Source of the DNA: Microbispora hainanensis
GTDB taxonomy: Bacteria; Actinomycetota; Actinomycetes; Streptosporangiales; Streptosporangiaceae
Assembly (NCBI RefSeq): GCF_006874475.1
Contig: NZ_VIRM01000044.1
Span: 1 to 64,000 of the forward strand
Length of the DNA: 64,000 nucleotides
Direction: 5' to 3'
Part shown: positions 1 to 8,610 of the stretch, in pieces
How positions within the stretch are numbered: the first letter of the stretch is position 1
How the letters are laid out: each line of letters starts with the position of its first letter
Made by a program: the position numbers and the translations under genes
The notes under the pieces: model-generated
Seen by the model: only the letters and a program-made list of their open reading frames with translations
What the model was told of the DNA's origin: nothing
Database searches by the model: none

Positions 1-1
1 T

Positions 2-229
2 CATTGGCTCGTTCAAGGCCTGGACGGTGAGACGTTGCGCACTCTCGCAGGTCTTGACGGACGCGATCCAAACGAGGTGCGCGATGTGCTGGTCGAGGCC
101 CTCGCGGATACGGGAACCGTGATGCCGTCCAGGTCCGATGCCCTGACGATTGTCTATACGGATATGGCGCGGTGCTGCCTCTCGGGGGAGGTCAGTGAGC
201 GGTGTCCAACCCGAATCAAGACAGGGTGA
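2..229 (+). CDS. Hypothetical protein, 3' part only
   Basis: The reading frame is open from the first bases of the window and ends at a TGA at 227-229, so only the last 75 codons are present and the start lies upstream. The fragment is acidic and hydrophilic, with a WLVQGLDGE-type segment followed by an amphipathic stretch and a Cys-Cys pair near the end. I do not recognise a characterised family and assign no function. Third positions are G/C-rich, so it reads as real coding sequence. The next gene probably starts 20 bp downstream rather than overlapping it. Confidence 0.5.
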   Translation, partial: HWLVQGLDGETLRTLAGLDGRDPNEVRDVLVEALADTGTVMPSRSDALTIVYTDMARCCLSGEVSERCPTRIKTG

Positions 230-237
230 GATCCTGT

Positions 238-243
238 TATAGT
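238..243 (+). promoter_or_regulatory. -10 element TATAGT, leaderless start
   Basis: TATAGT is one base from the TATAAT consensus and ends 6 nt before the ATG at 250, so transcription would begin at or next to the start codon. No clear -35 hexamer was found at 16-19 nt. Confidence 0.45.
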
Positions 244-249
244 GCGAAT

Positions 250-651
250 ATGGCAATCGCTACCACGGGCGATGTGTCCGACGCCGCCCTGTGGGTCGCA
301 GCCGCGGTAAGTTCCGGACTCTTCGTCCTGAGATTCGCGCTATTGATGCCGACGAAGCGATTCCGATGGCGAATTCCATTGGCGGCGCTGATGGGAATCG
401 TGGTCGTCCTTGTGGTCGCGACGATCCGGGACTGGCCGACCCGTGAGGCTCTCGGCTACTTGTCCGTGGGGTTCTTCGCTCTCTTCCTTGCTTCGGTGGG
501 GCAGGGGGCGAGCATCAGGCGATGGGCCTCGGTCGCGCACGAAAAAGGTGAGCCGGAGAGGCTTCAGCCCGGCCAGATGACGTTCGTCGTGAAAACTCTG
601 ATAATCCTCTGCCTCATGCTGTGGTTCAAATCCATGCTCGTCGCAGGCTGA
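250..651 (+). CDS. Small four-helix membrane protein, unknown function
   Basis: A 133-residue protein dominated by hydrophobic segments: about four transmembrane helices (roughly residues 13-33, 40-60, 70-88 and 115-132), with a basic loop after the first helix and a charged loop before the last. No domain was recognised. I chose the ATG at 250 because a near-consensus -10 lies 6 nt upstream. The alternative GTG at 202 has a GGGGGAGG sequence about 10 nt upstream and would add 16 residues while overlapping the preceding gene. Base composition is less GC-rich than most of the window, which could mean a more recent arrival. Confidence 0.55.
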   Translation: MAIATTGDVSDAALWVAAAVSSGLFVLRFALLMPTKRFRWRIPLAALMGIVVVLVVATIRDWPTREALGYLSVGFFALFLASVGQGASIRRWASVAHEKGEPERLQPGQMTFVVKTLIILCLMLWFKSMLVAG

Positions 652-952
652 ATTCGCGGACCGATGTCCGACGTAGGCGTCCGCACGTTCCCTCTCGCCA
701 GGCGACGAGAGGAAGGACACCGCCTCGCGCATACCATCGCGCGCTGCGGACTTGCCGGTGCTTTGGTCGGTGGGAGGTACGTCCACCGCACGTGGTGGGC
801 TTCCATGGACAGCCAGGACCTCGCATCCTCAGCCTGGCACCACCTGCTTGAGCTCGTGGAACATGCGGGGGTTTCCCCCGGTGGCCTATCGACCCCGGTG
901 ACCAAAAGTGTGGGCGGCCTAAATCGGTTGCCGACCGCAATGTGAGTCGCCA
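652..952 (+). other. Intergenic, no supported gene
   Basis: About 300 bp. Open frames exist on both strands, including one of 93 codons at 664-945, but they have only moderate G/C bias at third positions, no ribosome binding site and no recognisable protein. I see no clear promoter, repeat or terminator. Confidence 0.4.
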
Positions 953-1546
953 ATGATTGCGGCCATGGCCACGACGCGACGAGCGGACATGTTCACCGCG
1001 GACGGCAAGCCGTCTGACGATGACCCACGTGAGAACGGACCGACGCTGGGCGACGAGCGCACGACGCTGGTCGAGGCCCTGCGTTGTGCACGCCTCACGT
1101 TGGAGATGAAATGCGAAGGCCTTGATGCGGAGGCCATGGCGCGACGGTCCGTCGAGCCGTCGACGATGTCGCTCCTGGGGCTGGTGCGACATCTGGCCGA
1201 GGGCGAGCGAGCGACGTTCCGGGTGATGATGGCGGGACAGGACGTGCCCCGGCTTTTCACTTCGGACACCGACCGTGACGGTGATTTCGATGGTGCGGTT
1301 CCCGACCCGGAGGTGGTTGCGGAGGCGTGGGCCGCATGGCGCGCGGAGGTGGACTTCGCCGAGCGCTATGTGGCCGAGGCGCCCAGTCTCGACATCACCG
1401 GCGACGATCCCTTGAATCAGCATGGCAGCGGCGGAGGGTCGATGTCGCTGCGCGAGGTGCTGGTCGGAATGATCTGGGAGTACGGCCGCCACATGGGTCA
1501 CGTCGACCTGTTGCGCGAACGGATCGACGGACGCATAGGCCAGTAA
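953..1546 (+). CDS. DinB-like / DUF664 family protein
   Basis: A 197-residue soluble protein of the DinB / DUF664 (mycothiol-maleylpyruvate isomerase-like N-terminal) four-helix-bundle superfamily. Family hallmarks are the opening segment ending in ERTTLVEALR, a central LGLVRHLAEGER helix with one potential metal-binding His, and a late MIWEYGRHMGHVDLLRE helix with two more. Members coordinate a metal with three His, but most actinobacterial paralogues have no assigned reaction. The start is uncertain between ATG codons at 953, 965 and 989, none with a strong Shine-Dalgarno. It is convergent with the response regulator at 1648-2355. Family identity is fairly secure, the activity is not. Confidence 0.75.
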   Translation: MIAAMATTRRADMFTADGKPSDDDPRENGPTLGDERTTLVEALRCARLTLEMKCEGLDAEAMARRSVEPSTMSLLGLVRHLAEGERATFRVMMAGQDVPRLFTSDTDRDGDFDGAVPDPEVVAEAWAAWRAEVDFAERYVAEAPSLDITGDDPLNQHGSGGGSMSLREVLVGMIWEYGRHMGHVDLLRERIDGRIGQ

Positions 1547-1647
1547 CGCGTGCAGCAACCGGACACAGCCACGCCGTCACCTGTCGCCATCGTCATCGGT
1601 CGCAGCTTGGAGAACGGGTACGAATTTCGCCGAATTCGCCCCTGCCC

Positions 1648-2355
1648 TCAGGCGGACCATTCCGGGTTGTCGTCGTCCGCGGTGACCTGCACCAGGCCCG
1701 TCTGATAGGCGATGACGACGAGTTGTGCGCGGTCGCGTGCATGGAGCTTCGTCATGGCCCGCTGTACGTGGGCGCGAACGGTGAACGGGCTGAGGAACAT
1801 CTGCTCGGCGATTTCCTGGTTGGACAGGCCGGTGGCGACCAGCGCCACCATCTCGCGCTCGCGCGGGGTGAGTTCGGCGAGTCGTTCGGACTGGCGGGGG
1901 CGACGTGGGGTGTTGGTGTTCTCCGGTGTCGCCAGGAAACGGGCGACCAGGGAGCGGGTCGCGGCCGGGGACAGCAGGGTGTCGCCGGCCGCGATGGTTC
2001 GTACCGCGTCCGCCAGGTCCTCGGCCCCGATCCCCTTGCCGATGAAACCGCCGGCCCCTGCGCGCAACGCCTGCGCGACGTACTCGTCGGTCTCGTACGT
2101 GGTGAGGATCAGGATGTGGCAGTCCCGTAGTTCCGGATCGGCACAGATCTGCGCGGTGGCGGTGATCCCGTCCACCCCGGGCATCCGGATGTCCATGACC
2201 ACCACGTCAGGGCGCAGTTCCCGGCTGAGCCTGACCGCTTCCCGGCCGTCGGCCGCTTCACCGACGACCGTGATGTCGTCGGCGCTGTCGAGTAGCATCC
2301 GGAAGGCTCCGCGCAGCAGGGCCTGATCGTCGGCGAGCAGGACGCGCAGCGTCAT
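1648..2355 (-). CDS. NarL/FixJ-family response regulator
   Basis: A 235-residue two-domain regulator. The receiver domain (about 1-120) has the acidic pair D9/D10, phospho-acceptor D55 in VVVMDIRMPG, the conserved Thr near 86 and K107. A LuxR-type helix-turn-helix follows (about 160-225) with the usual LTPREREMV and LSNQEIAEQM segments. It should bind DNA when phosphorylated by the kinase encoded just upstream. The ATG overlaps the stop of the kinase gene by 4 bp (ATGA), so the two are translationally coupled and form the 3' end of a three-gene operon with the MMPL exporter. The likely target is that operon, but no binding site was proven. Confidence 0.9.
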   Translation of the reverse strand: MTLRVLLADDQALLRGAFRMLLDSADDITVVGEAADGREAVRLSRELRPDVVVMDIRMPGVDGITATAQICADPELRDCHILILTTYETDEYVAQALRAGAGGFIGKGIGAEDLADAVRTIAAGDTLLSPAATRSLVARFLATPENTNTPRRPRQSERLAELTPREREMVALVATGLSNQEIAEQMFLSPFTVRAHVQRAMTKLHARDRAQLVVIAYQTGLVQVTADDDNPEWSA

Positions 2356-3692
2356 GCGACGTCCCCGCGCCGCGCGGCGTCGTCCGGGGCCTCACCGCTC
2401 GGCAGAGGTTCAGCCACCGGCCGTCCGCCGTTTGCCGTCGATCGGCCGCTCGTCGTCGCACCCGTCTGCCTTTCCCGGTCGGCCGCAGCGGAACTGCGGA
2501 TTGTCTCCCGTGCCGGGCGAGGCAGTTCGGCGACGACACGGAACCCGCCCTCGGGCCGCCTGCCTGCGACGAGCCGGCCGCCGACCGCAGCGGCACGTTC
2601 GCGCATCCCGATCAGTCCATAGCCGCCCGACCCCGCGGACGGGCCCGGGATCGTGTGGTCCCCCGGCCCGTCGTCGGTGATGGTGAGGGTCACGAGGTCG
2701 CGGGTCCAGACCAGACCCACCCGGGCCCGGCCGATACCGGCGTGTTTCGTCACGTTGGTCAACGCCTCCTGGATGATCCGGTAGGCGGTGAGGTCCAGGC
2801 CCGGCGGGAGTGTCCCCGCCGGACCCTCCTCGTGCACCGACACCGTGAGGCCCGTACGGCGGAACGACTCGATGAGCGTGGGCAGCTGAGCCAGCCCGGG
2901 CGCCGGTTCGGCGGGTTGGGCCCGGTCCCCCGACTGGCGCAGCAGTCCGACCGTGGCCCGCAGCTCGTCCAGCGCCTGGCGTGTCGTCTCCACCAGCTGC
3001 CGCAGGCTGGTGCGGGCCTGCTCGGGGCGGCTGTCGAAGAAGTGCGCGGCGACCGTGGCCTGTGCATTGGCAAGGGTGATCTCGTGGGCCACGAGGTCGT
3101 GCAGTTCCCGGGCGATGCGCACCCGTTCCTCGGCCACGCGCCGGCGCGCCTCGCTCTCCCGGCTCTCCTCGGCCCGCAACGCGCGCTCCTCCATGGCCGC
3201 GAGGTAGGCGCGCCGGTTCTGGGCCGAGTGCCCGAGCACGGCGGCCACCAGCGGGAAGATGACCGTCGAGCAGGTCCTGGTGACCGTGGACCAGGACAGC
3301 GGCTGCAACACCAGCCCCGCTGCCATGAGGAGTGCGGCGGAGATGAGCAGGACCGTGGTCGCGGTACGCCGCTCGGCCCGGACCGCGATCGTGTACGCCG
3401 TGATCATGGCGGGGACCACGACCAACGGAGTCAGCATCAGGTCCGCGACCATCGCCAGCACGCTGCACAGAGTGGTGACCACCATGACGGGCAGCGGTGC
3501 CCTGTGCCGCAGCGGCAGCGCGGCACAGGACACCACGGCGAGCAGATACGCGGCGATCGGCGGCGCCGTCAGCGACTCGTCGCCCCGCACGACGCTGCCC
3601 AGCAGGAAGAGCACGAACGCCGTCGTCGCGATCAGCGCCTCCCGCAACCGCTCTGCGCGCGGTTGCGGGAGAAAGCCGTTCAGGGTTGTCAT
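2352..3692 (-). CDS. Sensor histidine kinase, HisKA_3 type
   Basis: A 446-residue membrane kinase. The N-terminal half has about five or six hydrophobic helices (residues 18-155) with little extracellular loop, so it probably senses a signal in or near the membrane. A coiled linker leads to the dimerisation/phospho-acceptor box with His198 in ARELHDLVAHE, typical of NarX/DesK-like kinases, then an HATPase domain (about 290-390) with an N box (EALTNVTKHA) and a GPG glycine motif. The last 50 residues are a polar, probably disordered tail. It starts 6 bp after the MMPL stop and overlaps its cognate regulator by 4 bp. Coupling of a transporter with this kinase type suggests sensing of a compound exported by the MMPL protein. 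Confidence 0.9.
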   Translation of the reverse strand: MTTLNGFLPQPRAERLREALIATTAFVLFLLGSVVRGDESLTAPPIAAYLLAVVSCAALPLRHRAPLPVMVVTTLCSVLAMVADLMLTPLVVVPAMITAYTIAVRAERRTATTVLLISAALLMAAGLVLQPLSWSTVTRTCSTVIFPLVAAVLGHSAQNRRAYLAAMEERALRAEESRESEARRRVAEERVRIARELHDLVAHEITLANAQATVAAHFFDSRPEQARTSLRQLVETTRQALDELRATVGLLRQSGDRAQPAEPAPGLAQLPTLIESFRRTGLTVSVHEEGPAGTLPPGLDLTAYRIIQEALTNVTKHAGIGRARVGLVWTRDLVTLTITDDGPGDHTIPGPSAGSGGYGLIGMRERAAAVGGRLVAGRRPEGGFRVVAELPRPARETIRSSAAADRERQTGATTSGRSTANGGRPVAEPLPSGEAPDDAARRGDVA

Positions 3693-3698
3693 GCCGGC

Positions 3699-6044
3699 TC
3701 AGCGTCCACCGACGGGGTTCGGTGTCGCCTCCTTGTCCGGCGCGGTCGTCTGCGGTGACAGGTAAGCGTCCAGCGACCGACCCTCGACATCGACGTTCGG
3801 AAGCACGCGATCCAGCATACGAGGCAGCTTCCAGGCCCGGTCCCCGAAGAGGGCCAGCACGGCCGGGACGATGGCCATGCGGACCACGAAGGCGTCGAAG
3901 GTGACTGCCGCGGCCATACCGAGACCCGTCGTCCGGATGTTGGTCTGGGCGATCCCGATGAACCCGGCGAAGACGCTGATCATGATGATGGCCGCCGCGG
4001 TGACGACGCGTCCGCTGTGCCGGAACCCGGTGACGATCGCGTCCTCGCCGGTCGCACCGTGCACGTACTCCTCGCGCATCCGGGAGACGAGGAAGACCTC
4101 GTAGTCCATGGCGAGTCCGAACACGACACCGATGACGAAGATCGGGATGATCGACATGACCGGTCCGGTCTGGTCGATCCCGAACAGGCTCGACGCCCAG
4201 CCCCATTGGATGACGGCGACAACGACACCGAACGCCGCACCCACCGACAGCAGGAAGCCGAGGGCCGCCTTGAGGGGCACCAGGATCGAGCGGAAGACCA
4301 CCAGCAAGAGGATCACCGCGAAGCCGATGATCACGGCCAGGTAGATCACGAGTGCACCGTAGATGGACTCGGAGACGTCGACGATCACGGCGGTACGGCC
4401 GGTGACCGCGATGGACGTGTGCGTGTCGTCCTCCACGGCGTCGACGGCGCTGCGGATGTGGTGCACCAGGTCCCTGGTCTCGTCCGTGTTCGGAGCGGAC
4501 GCGGGGATCGCCGTGAGGACGGCCGTGTCCTTCGCCGGGTTGAAGACGGGGGCACCGACCGAGACGACCCCGTCCACGTCCCGTACTGTCCTGGCGACCG
4601 TGTCCGCCGCCGCCTGCGCGTCGGCGGCCTGCGAGGCGTCGACGACCACGGTCAGCGGTCCGTTGAAGCCGGGGCCGAAGCCTTCGGACAGCAGGTCGTA
4701 CGCCCGGCGCTGGGTGTTCGTCACCGGCTTGGACTCGTCGCCGGGGATACCGAGTTCGAGACTGAACGCCGGTACGGCGGCCACACCAAGGCCGATCACC
4801 CCCACCAGCAGCGCCGCAAGGCGTCGGCGCACCAGGAAGCGGGCCCAGCGGACAGCGATACCGGGCCGTTTTCCGTAAGCCGTGGAGGATCCGGCAGCCG
4901 CCGTGCCGGCGACGTTCGGGGCGAACGGTTCGTTCGCGACCGTGCCCCCGATGCCTGTGGACCGGCGGCCCCTGAGGTGACTGCGACCCGCGCCCAGGCT
5001 CCTGCGGACCGCGCGAGGCAGCAGCCGGTCGCCGAAGAAGCCGAACAGCGCAGGGACCAGGGTCAACGCGATGACGACGGAGATGAGCACGGTGCCGGCG
5101 CTGGCCAGGCCCATCTTGGTGAGTTCGGGGACGCCGACGACGCTCAGTCCGGCCAGGGCGACGAAGACCGTCGCGCCGGCGAAGACGACGGCGGAGCCCG
5201 CCGTACCGACCGCGCGGCCTGCGGCCTCGGCCGGCTCCCTGCCCCGGGCACGCTCGTCGCGGAAGCGGGAGGTGATGAACAGCGAGTAGTCGATGCCGAC
5301 GGCGAGGCCCAGCATCAGCGACAGGATGGAGACGGTGGAGGTCAGGCCCAGGGGCCGAGCCAGGGCGAAGATCCCCATGAGTGAGATGAGCACGCCGACG
5401 AGCGCGGTCATCAGCGGCAGTCCTGCCGCGATCACCGAGCCGAGCGTGAGGAACAGCACCACCGCGGCCACGCCGAGGCCGATGAGCTCTGTCGAAGCGC
5501 CTGTCTGCGGTTGCGTCAGCAGGGCCGTGCCGCCGAACTCCACAGTCAGCCCCGCGTCCCTGGCCTGATCCGCGGCGGCCTGGAGGGTTTGCTTCGCCTC
5601 CTGTGTCAGGTCGTCGGCGCCCACTGTGTAGTTGATCCGGGAGTACGCCATGGTGCCGTCCTTGCTGACGGCACCCGAGGTGAACGGGTCGCTGACCGAA
5701 TCGACCTGGGCACTTCCCTCCAGCGTGTCGAGCGCCTTCTCGATGGCCGCCTTGTCCGCTGTGGCCGTCACCTGCCGGCCGTCCGACGCCTGGAACACCA
5801 GGCGGGCCTCGGCGGCCTCGGGGTTGGTTCCGGGGAACCGCTCCGCCAACAGGTCGAACGCCTGCTGCGACTCGGTTCCGGGCATGCGGAGGGCCTCGTC
5901 CCCCGACGACGGTGCCCGCACACCGAGGAAGCCGACCACGAGGAGGACGCCGACCCACAGGACGCCCACGAGCCGGCGCCTTCGGAAGGCCCATCGCCCG
6001 ACTCGGTAGAAGAAGACCGCCACCTGTCGTTTCACTCCAGACAT
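3699..6044 (-). CDS. MMPL-family RND transporter
   Basis: A 781-residue integral membrane protein with duplicated RND halves: one helix, a soluble domain and a helix cluster (about 190-340), then the same again (about 405-735). Each half carries the Asp-Tyr pair of MmpL proton relays, D252-Y253 in GIDYSLFITSR and D647-Y648 in AMDYEVFLVSR. Family members export lipids, siderophores or small molecules using the proton gradient. The open frame continues 79 codons upstream, but that stretch looks non-coding; I chose the ATG at 6044, which gives a short basic N-terminus before the first helix. The Shine-Dalgarno is weak, so the start could shift. It is first in an operon with the kinase and regulator. 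Confidence 0.9.
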   Translation of the reverse strand: MSGVKRQVAVFFYRVGRWAFRRRRLVGVLWVGVLLVVGFLGVRAPSSGDEALRMPGTESQQAFDLLAERFPGTNPEAAEARLVFQASDGRQVTATADKAAIEKALDTLEGSAQVDSVSDPFTSGAVSKDGTMAYSRINYTVGADDLTQEAKQTLQAAADQARDAGLTVEFGGTALLTQPQTGASTELIGLGVAAVVLFLTLGSVIAAGLPLMTALVGVLISLMGIFALARPLGLTSTVSILSLMLGLAVGIDYSLFITSRFRDERARGREPAEAAGRAVGTAGSAVVFAGATVFVALAGLSVVGVPELTKMGLASAGTVLISVVIALTLVPALFGFFGDRLLPRAVRRSLGAGRSHLRGRRSTGIGGTVANEPFAPNVAGTAAAGSSTAYGKRPGIAVRWARFLVRRRLAALLVGVIGLGVAAVPAFSLELGIPGDESKPVTNTQRRAYDLLSEGFGPGFNGPLTVVVDASQAADAQAAADTVARTVRDVDGVVSVGAPVFNPAKDTAVLTAIPASAPNTDETRDLVHHIRSAVDAVEDDTHTSIAVTGRTAVIVDVSESIYGALVIYLAVIIGFAVILLLVVFRSILVPLKAALGFLLSVGAAFGVVVAVIQWGWASSLFGIDQTGPVMSIIPIFVIGVVFGLAMDYEVFLVSRMREEYVHGATGEDAIVTGFRHSGRVVTAAAIIMISVFAGFIGIAQTNIRTTGLGMAAAVTFDAFVVRMAIVPAVLALFGDRAWKLPRMLDRVLPNVDVEGRSLDAYLSPQTTAPDKEATPNPVGGR

Positions 6045-6707
6045 CGCTCGCCAGGTTGGGAAAACGCGTGCGATGCACGCGGCTCCCACACTCGCTCGCG
6101 ATGCCGGCCCGGACATCGTCTCCAGGACCCGTTCTCCTCTGGTGCAAGCGGACCAGTACCGCACGGCTTCTGGTGCGGATGCACTAAAAGCACTCCGACT
6201 TCCACGGAATCCGAGGCGCCGGCTCTTTGCGCAGGTGAAGGCGCCGATTTCGCCAACTGCTCCCGACGAGGCGACATTCATTTGCGGGGGTCAGCACGCG
6301 GTGGGCGTCGGCGATGGCGGACAAGGCCCGTTAAAGCCCCGAGCGGAGCCAGCGCTGAAGCCATCATGGCGGACGGCTGAGACGCAGCCTCTGTTCCGCC
6401 GGAGCGACCGCCGCAAGTCTCAGCAGGAGGGCGAGGCTCGTCTCCACCGTGTCCCATGAGCGGCCACCGCCGAATCCGACCATCGAATCGAGGTCGAATC
6501 GCTCTGCTGCGCCCGCGCTGCTCGGAGGCCGGTCGTCAGAGCCCGGGCCGGTCCGGCCGCTCGTCGCGTCGGTGCCGGGAGCGCCGGCCGTCGACGAGCA
6601 CGCCGATATTGGTTCGCGTGGCGGACCCTCGCGCGCCTAGCGTGGATCCCTCTCGCCGGGGACATGCTCCGTCCGCGGCTTCGTACGAAATGGAGGTGTG
6701 GAGCGGG
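6045..6707 (+). other. Intergenic between divergent genes
   Basis: About 660 bp between the MMPL operon and the VOC gene. Several open frames of 60-130 codons on both strands show no recognisable protein and look like chance frames in GC-rich DNA. The only AT-rich patch is near 6180-6200, where GCACTAAAAGCACT (two CACT/GCACT half-sites) may form part of the MMPL promoter. The control region for the MMPL operon is expected here, but no convincing -35/-10 pair was found. Confidence 0.35.
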
Positions 6708-7430
6708 ATGACCAGTCACCTTGTCTCGCTCTGCGTCGACGCGCACGACCCGCTCCCTCTGGCGCGCTTCTGGGCCGGCCTCCTGGGCTGGGAGATGACC
6801 GACGACCCTCGAGACGGCATCACGCTCCTGCCGAGCGATGACACCGGGTTCCGGATCCGATTTGTTGCCAGTCAGGAGCAGAAGACCGGCCAGAACCAGG
6901 CGCACTTCGATCTGACGAGCACGTCCCTTGAGGACCAGGAGCAGACGGTGGCGAGGGCGCTCGAACTGGGCGCCCGGCACATCGACATCGGCCAAGGCCC
7001 GGATGCGCGTCACGTCGTGCTCGCCGACCCCGAGGGCAACGAGTTCTGCGTCATCGGGCCGGACAACCAGTTCCTCGCCGACTGTGGATTCATCGGAGCG
7101 TTGGCGTGCGATGGTTCGCAGGAGACCGGGTATTTCTGGAGCAAGGCACTGGGCTGGCCGCTGGTGTGGGATCAGGACCAGGAGACCGCTATCCGCTCGC
7201 CGCACGGCGGCCCGAAGATCACCTGGGGTGGTCCGCCGCTCATGCCGAAGACCGGGAAGGAGCGGCTGCATTTCGACCTCGCTCCACCCGCGAGCGGTGA
7301 CCAGCAGGCGGAGGTCGACCGTCTCATCTCCCTCGGGGCGACGCGCATCGACATCGGTCAGGGCGAGGTCGACTGGGCGGTCATGGCCGATCCCGACGGC
7401 CACGAGTTCTGTGTGCTGCCCCCGAGATAG
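6708..7430 (+). CDS. Two-domain VOC (glyoxalase-like) protein
   Basis: A 240-residue cytoplasmic protein made of two vicinal-oxygen-chelate domains (about 1-117 and 120-240). Both halves share the pattern ARFWAGLLGW / YFWSKALGW near the start and end in ADPEGNEFCVI / ADPDGHEFCVL with the metal-binding Glu. Potential metal His residues are in QAHFDL and RLHFDL. The superfamily includes glyoxalases, dioxygenases and antibiotic-binding proteins, so the substrate cannot be inferred; most such actinobacterial proteins are uncharacterised. I chose the ATG at 6708 because GGAGG and GGAG stand 12 and 5 nt upstream; longer starts add non-conserved sequence. Confidence 0.85.
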   Translation: MTSHLVSLCVDAHDPLPLARFWAGLLGWEMTDDPRDGITLLPSDDTGFRIRFVASQEQKTGQNQAHFDLTSTSLEDQEQTVARALELGARHIDIGQGPDARHVVLADPEGNEFCVIGPDNQFLADCGFIGALACDGSQETGYFWSKALGWPLVWDQDQETAIRSPHGGPKITWGGPPLMPKTGKERLHFDLAPPASGDQQAEVDRLISLGATRIDIGQGEVDWAVMADPDGHEFCVLPPR

Positions 7431-7495
7431 CGCGCAATGCCTCCTGTGGTGCAGGAAAAATGGGTACGAACTTCGCCGGCTGCAAGGCTGAGCGC

Positions 7496-8056
7496 GTGAA
7501 CGATGCGCACACCGTGGTCCTCGTCGAGGGCCTCAGCGACCAGTCGGCGATCAAGGCGCTGGCCGAGCGCCGGGGCCGGAACCTCGCGGCCGAAGGCATC
7601 GACGTCGTCGCGATGGGCGGCGCCACGAACATCGGGGCGTACGCCGGCAGGTTCGGCCCTTCAGGCCGCAACCTCCGGCTGGCCGGGCTGTGCGACGCCG
7701 GAGAAGAGGGCGCCTTCCGGAGGGGGCTCGAGCGCGCCGGCTTCGGGTCCGATCTCACGAGAAGCGCTCTGGAGGTGCTCGGATTCTTCGTGTGTGTGGC
7801 CGACCTGGAAGACGAGCTGATCCGCGCCCTCGGCACCGCCACGGTCGAACGGGTCGTGGACGCCGAAGGCGAGCTCCGCTCGTTTCGCACGCTTCAGAAG
7901 CAGCCCGGCTGGCGCGGACGCAGCACCCACGACCAGCTCCGCCGGTTCATGGGATCGGGCGGCGGCCGCAAGATCCGCTACGCGGGCCCGCTCGTCGCGG
8001 CGCTGGAGCCCGATCGCGTGCCGAGACCGCTGGACGCCCTGCTGGCCTACCTATGA
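7496..8056 (+). CDS. Stand-alone TOPRIM-domain protein
   Basis: A 186-residue protein with a TOPRIM fold at its N-terminus: VVLVEGLSDQSAIKAL contains the catalytic Glu of the first motif, and AGLCDAGEE corresponds to the acidic second motif. TOPRIM domains bind Mg2+ in topoisomerases, primases and OLD-family nucleases. Here there is no ATPase, primase or topoisomerase partner, and the remaining residues match no family I can name; similar free-standing proteins are annotated as TOPRIM nucleotidyltransferase/hydrolase domain proteins. The GTG at 7496 puts the first strand at the N-terminus and has an AAGG sequence upstream. An ATG at 7460 with AGGAA upstream is a possible alternative. It lies 65 bp after the VOC gene and could be co-transcribed. 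Confidence 0.65.
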   Translation: MNDAHTVVLVEGLSDQSAIKALAERRGRNLAAEGIDVVAMGGATNIGAYAGRFGPSGRNLRLAGLCDAGEEGAFRRGLERAGFGSDLTRSALEVLGFFVCVADLEDELIRALGTATVERVVDAEGELRSFRTLQKQPGWRGRSTHDQLRRFMGSGGGRKIRYAGPLVAALEPDRVPRPLDALLAYL

Positions 8057-8155
8057 GTCGCCTCACGAAGAGCGCGGCGGGTGAGCGCAGCTCGACAGGA
8101 GAAGCGAACGGGGGAGAGGGCCGCCTGTACAGGACGGCGGCGGAATTCCGGCCGT

Positions 8156-8341
8156 TTACGGATCGCCGGGGACAGGATCGCCCAGGACGGGGATGATCCC
8201 GTCTCCCCACACCGAATGCCACATCAGCGCCAGCGCCAAGAAAATGCATCCTCCGATCCCGGCGCCCAGCACGAGAGTCACCACGACCAGCTTCACCAGC
8301 GCGTACGGAAAGCGCCGAGCCGGGCCCTGGGAAAACGTCAC
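8156..8341 (-). CDS. Small single-helix membrane protein
   Basis: A 61-residue frame with a basic N-terminus, one strongly hydrophobic segment (about residues 14-42, rich in L, V, G and A) and a short Gly/Pro/Asp tail. It starts at GTG, and AAGGA lies about 8 nt upstream, which supports real translation. No family recognised. It is convergent with the TOPRIM gene and divergent from the orphan histidine kinase. That kinase has no membrane part of its own, so a membrane partner is conceivable, but this is only positional. Confidence 0.45.
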   Translation of the reverse strand: MTFSQGPARRFPYALVKLVVVTLVLGAGIGGCIFLALALMWHSVWGDGIIPVLGDPVPGDP

Positions 8342-8610
8342 ATCGATAATCCTTCGTCATCAGTCCCGGCTGGTCAATTCTGTTCATCAAGAGACCCGGG
8401 ACGCGCATGCTTCGCCGGACGCCGGGGAGCGACAGACGGGGACGGTATCGCAGGTCGATCCGGGTTTCGGGCGGGCCGATTCCCACTGTCCCGATCCGGA
8501 TTTGCCGTTGAGGCTCGCGCCGGTCCCCGCCTCTGACTTCTTCAAGGACCATGGACGGGGATAGGGGAAAAGGAAAACTTCGAAAAGAGCGGCGTATGCA
8601 GTGATTTTAG

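Noticed and set aside
664..945. Possible 93-residue protein
   Set aside because: Only moderate third-position G/C bias, no ribosome binding site or similarity; overlaps a competing minus-strand frame of equal quality.
2410..6147. 1245-codon minus-strand open frame across the MMPL/kinase operon
   Set aside because: Arg/Gly/Pro-rich shadow of the real genes in another frame; the real frames have recognised domains and correct codon bias.
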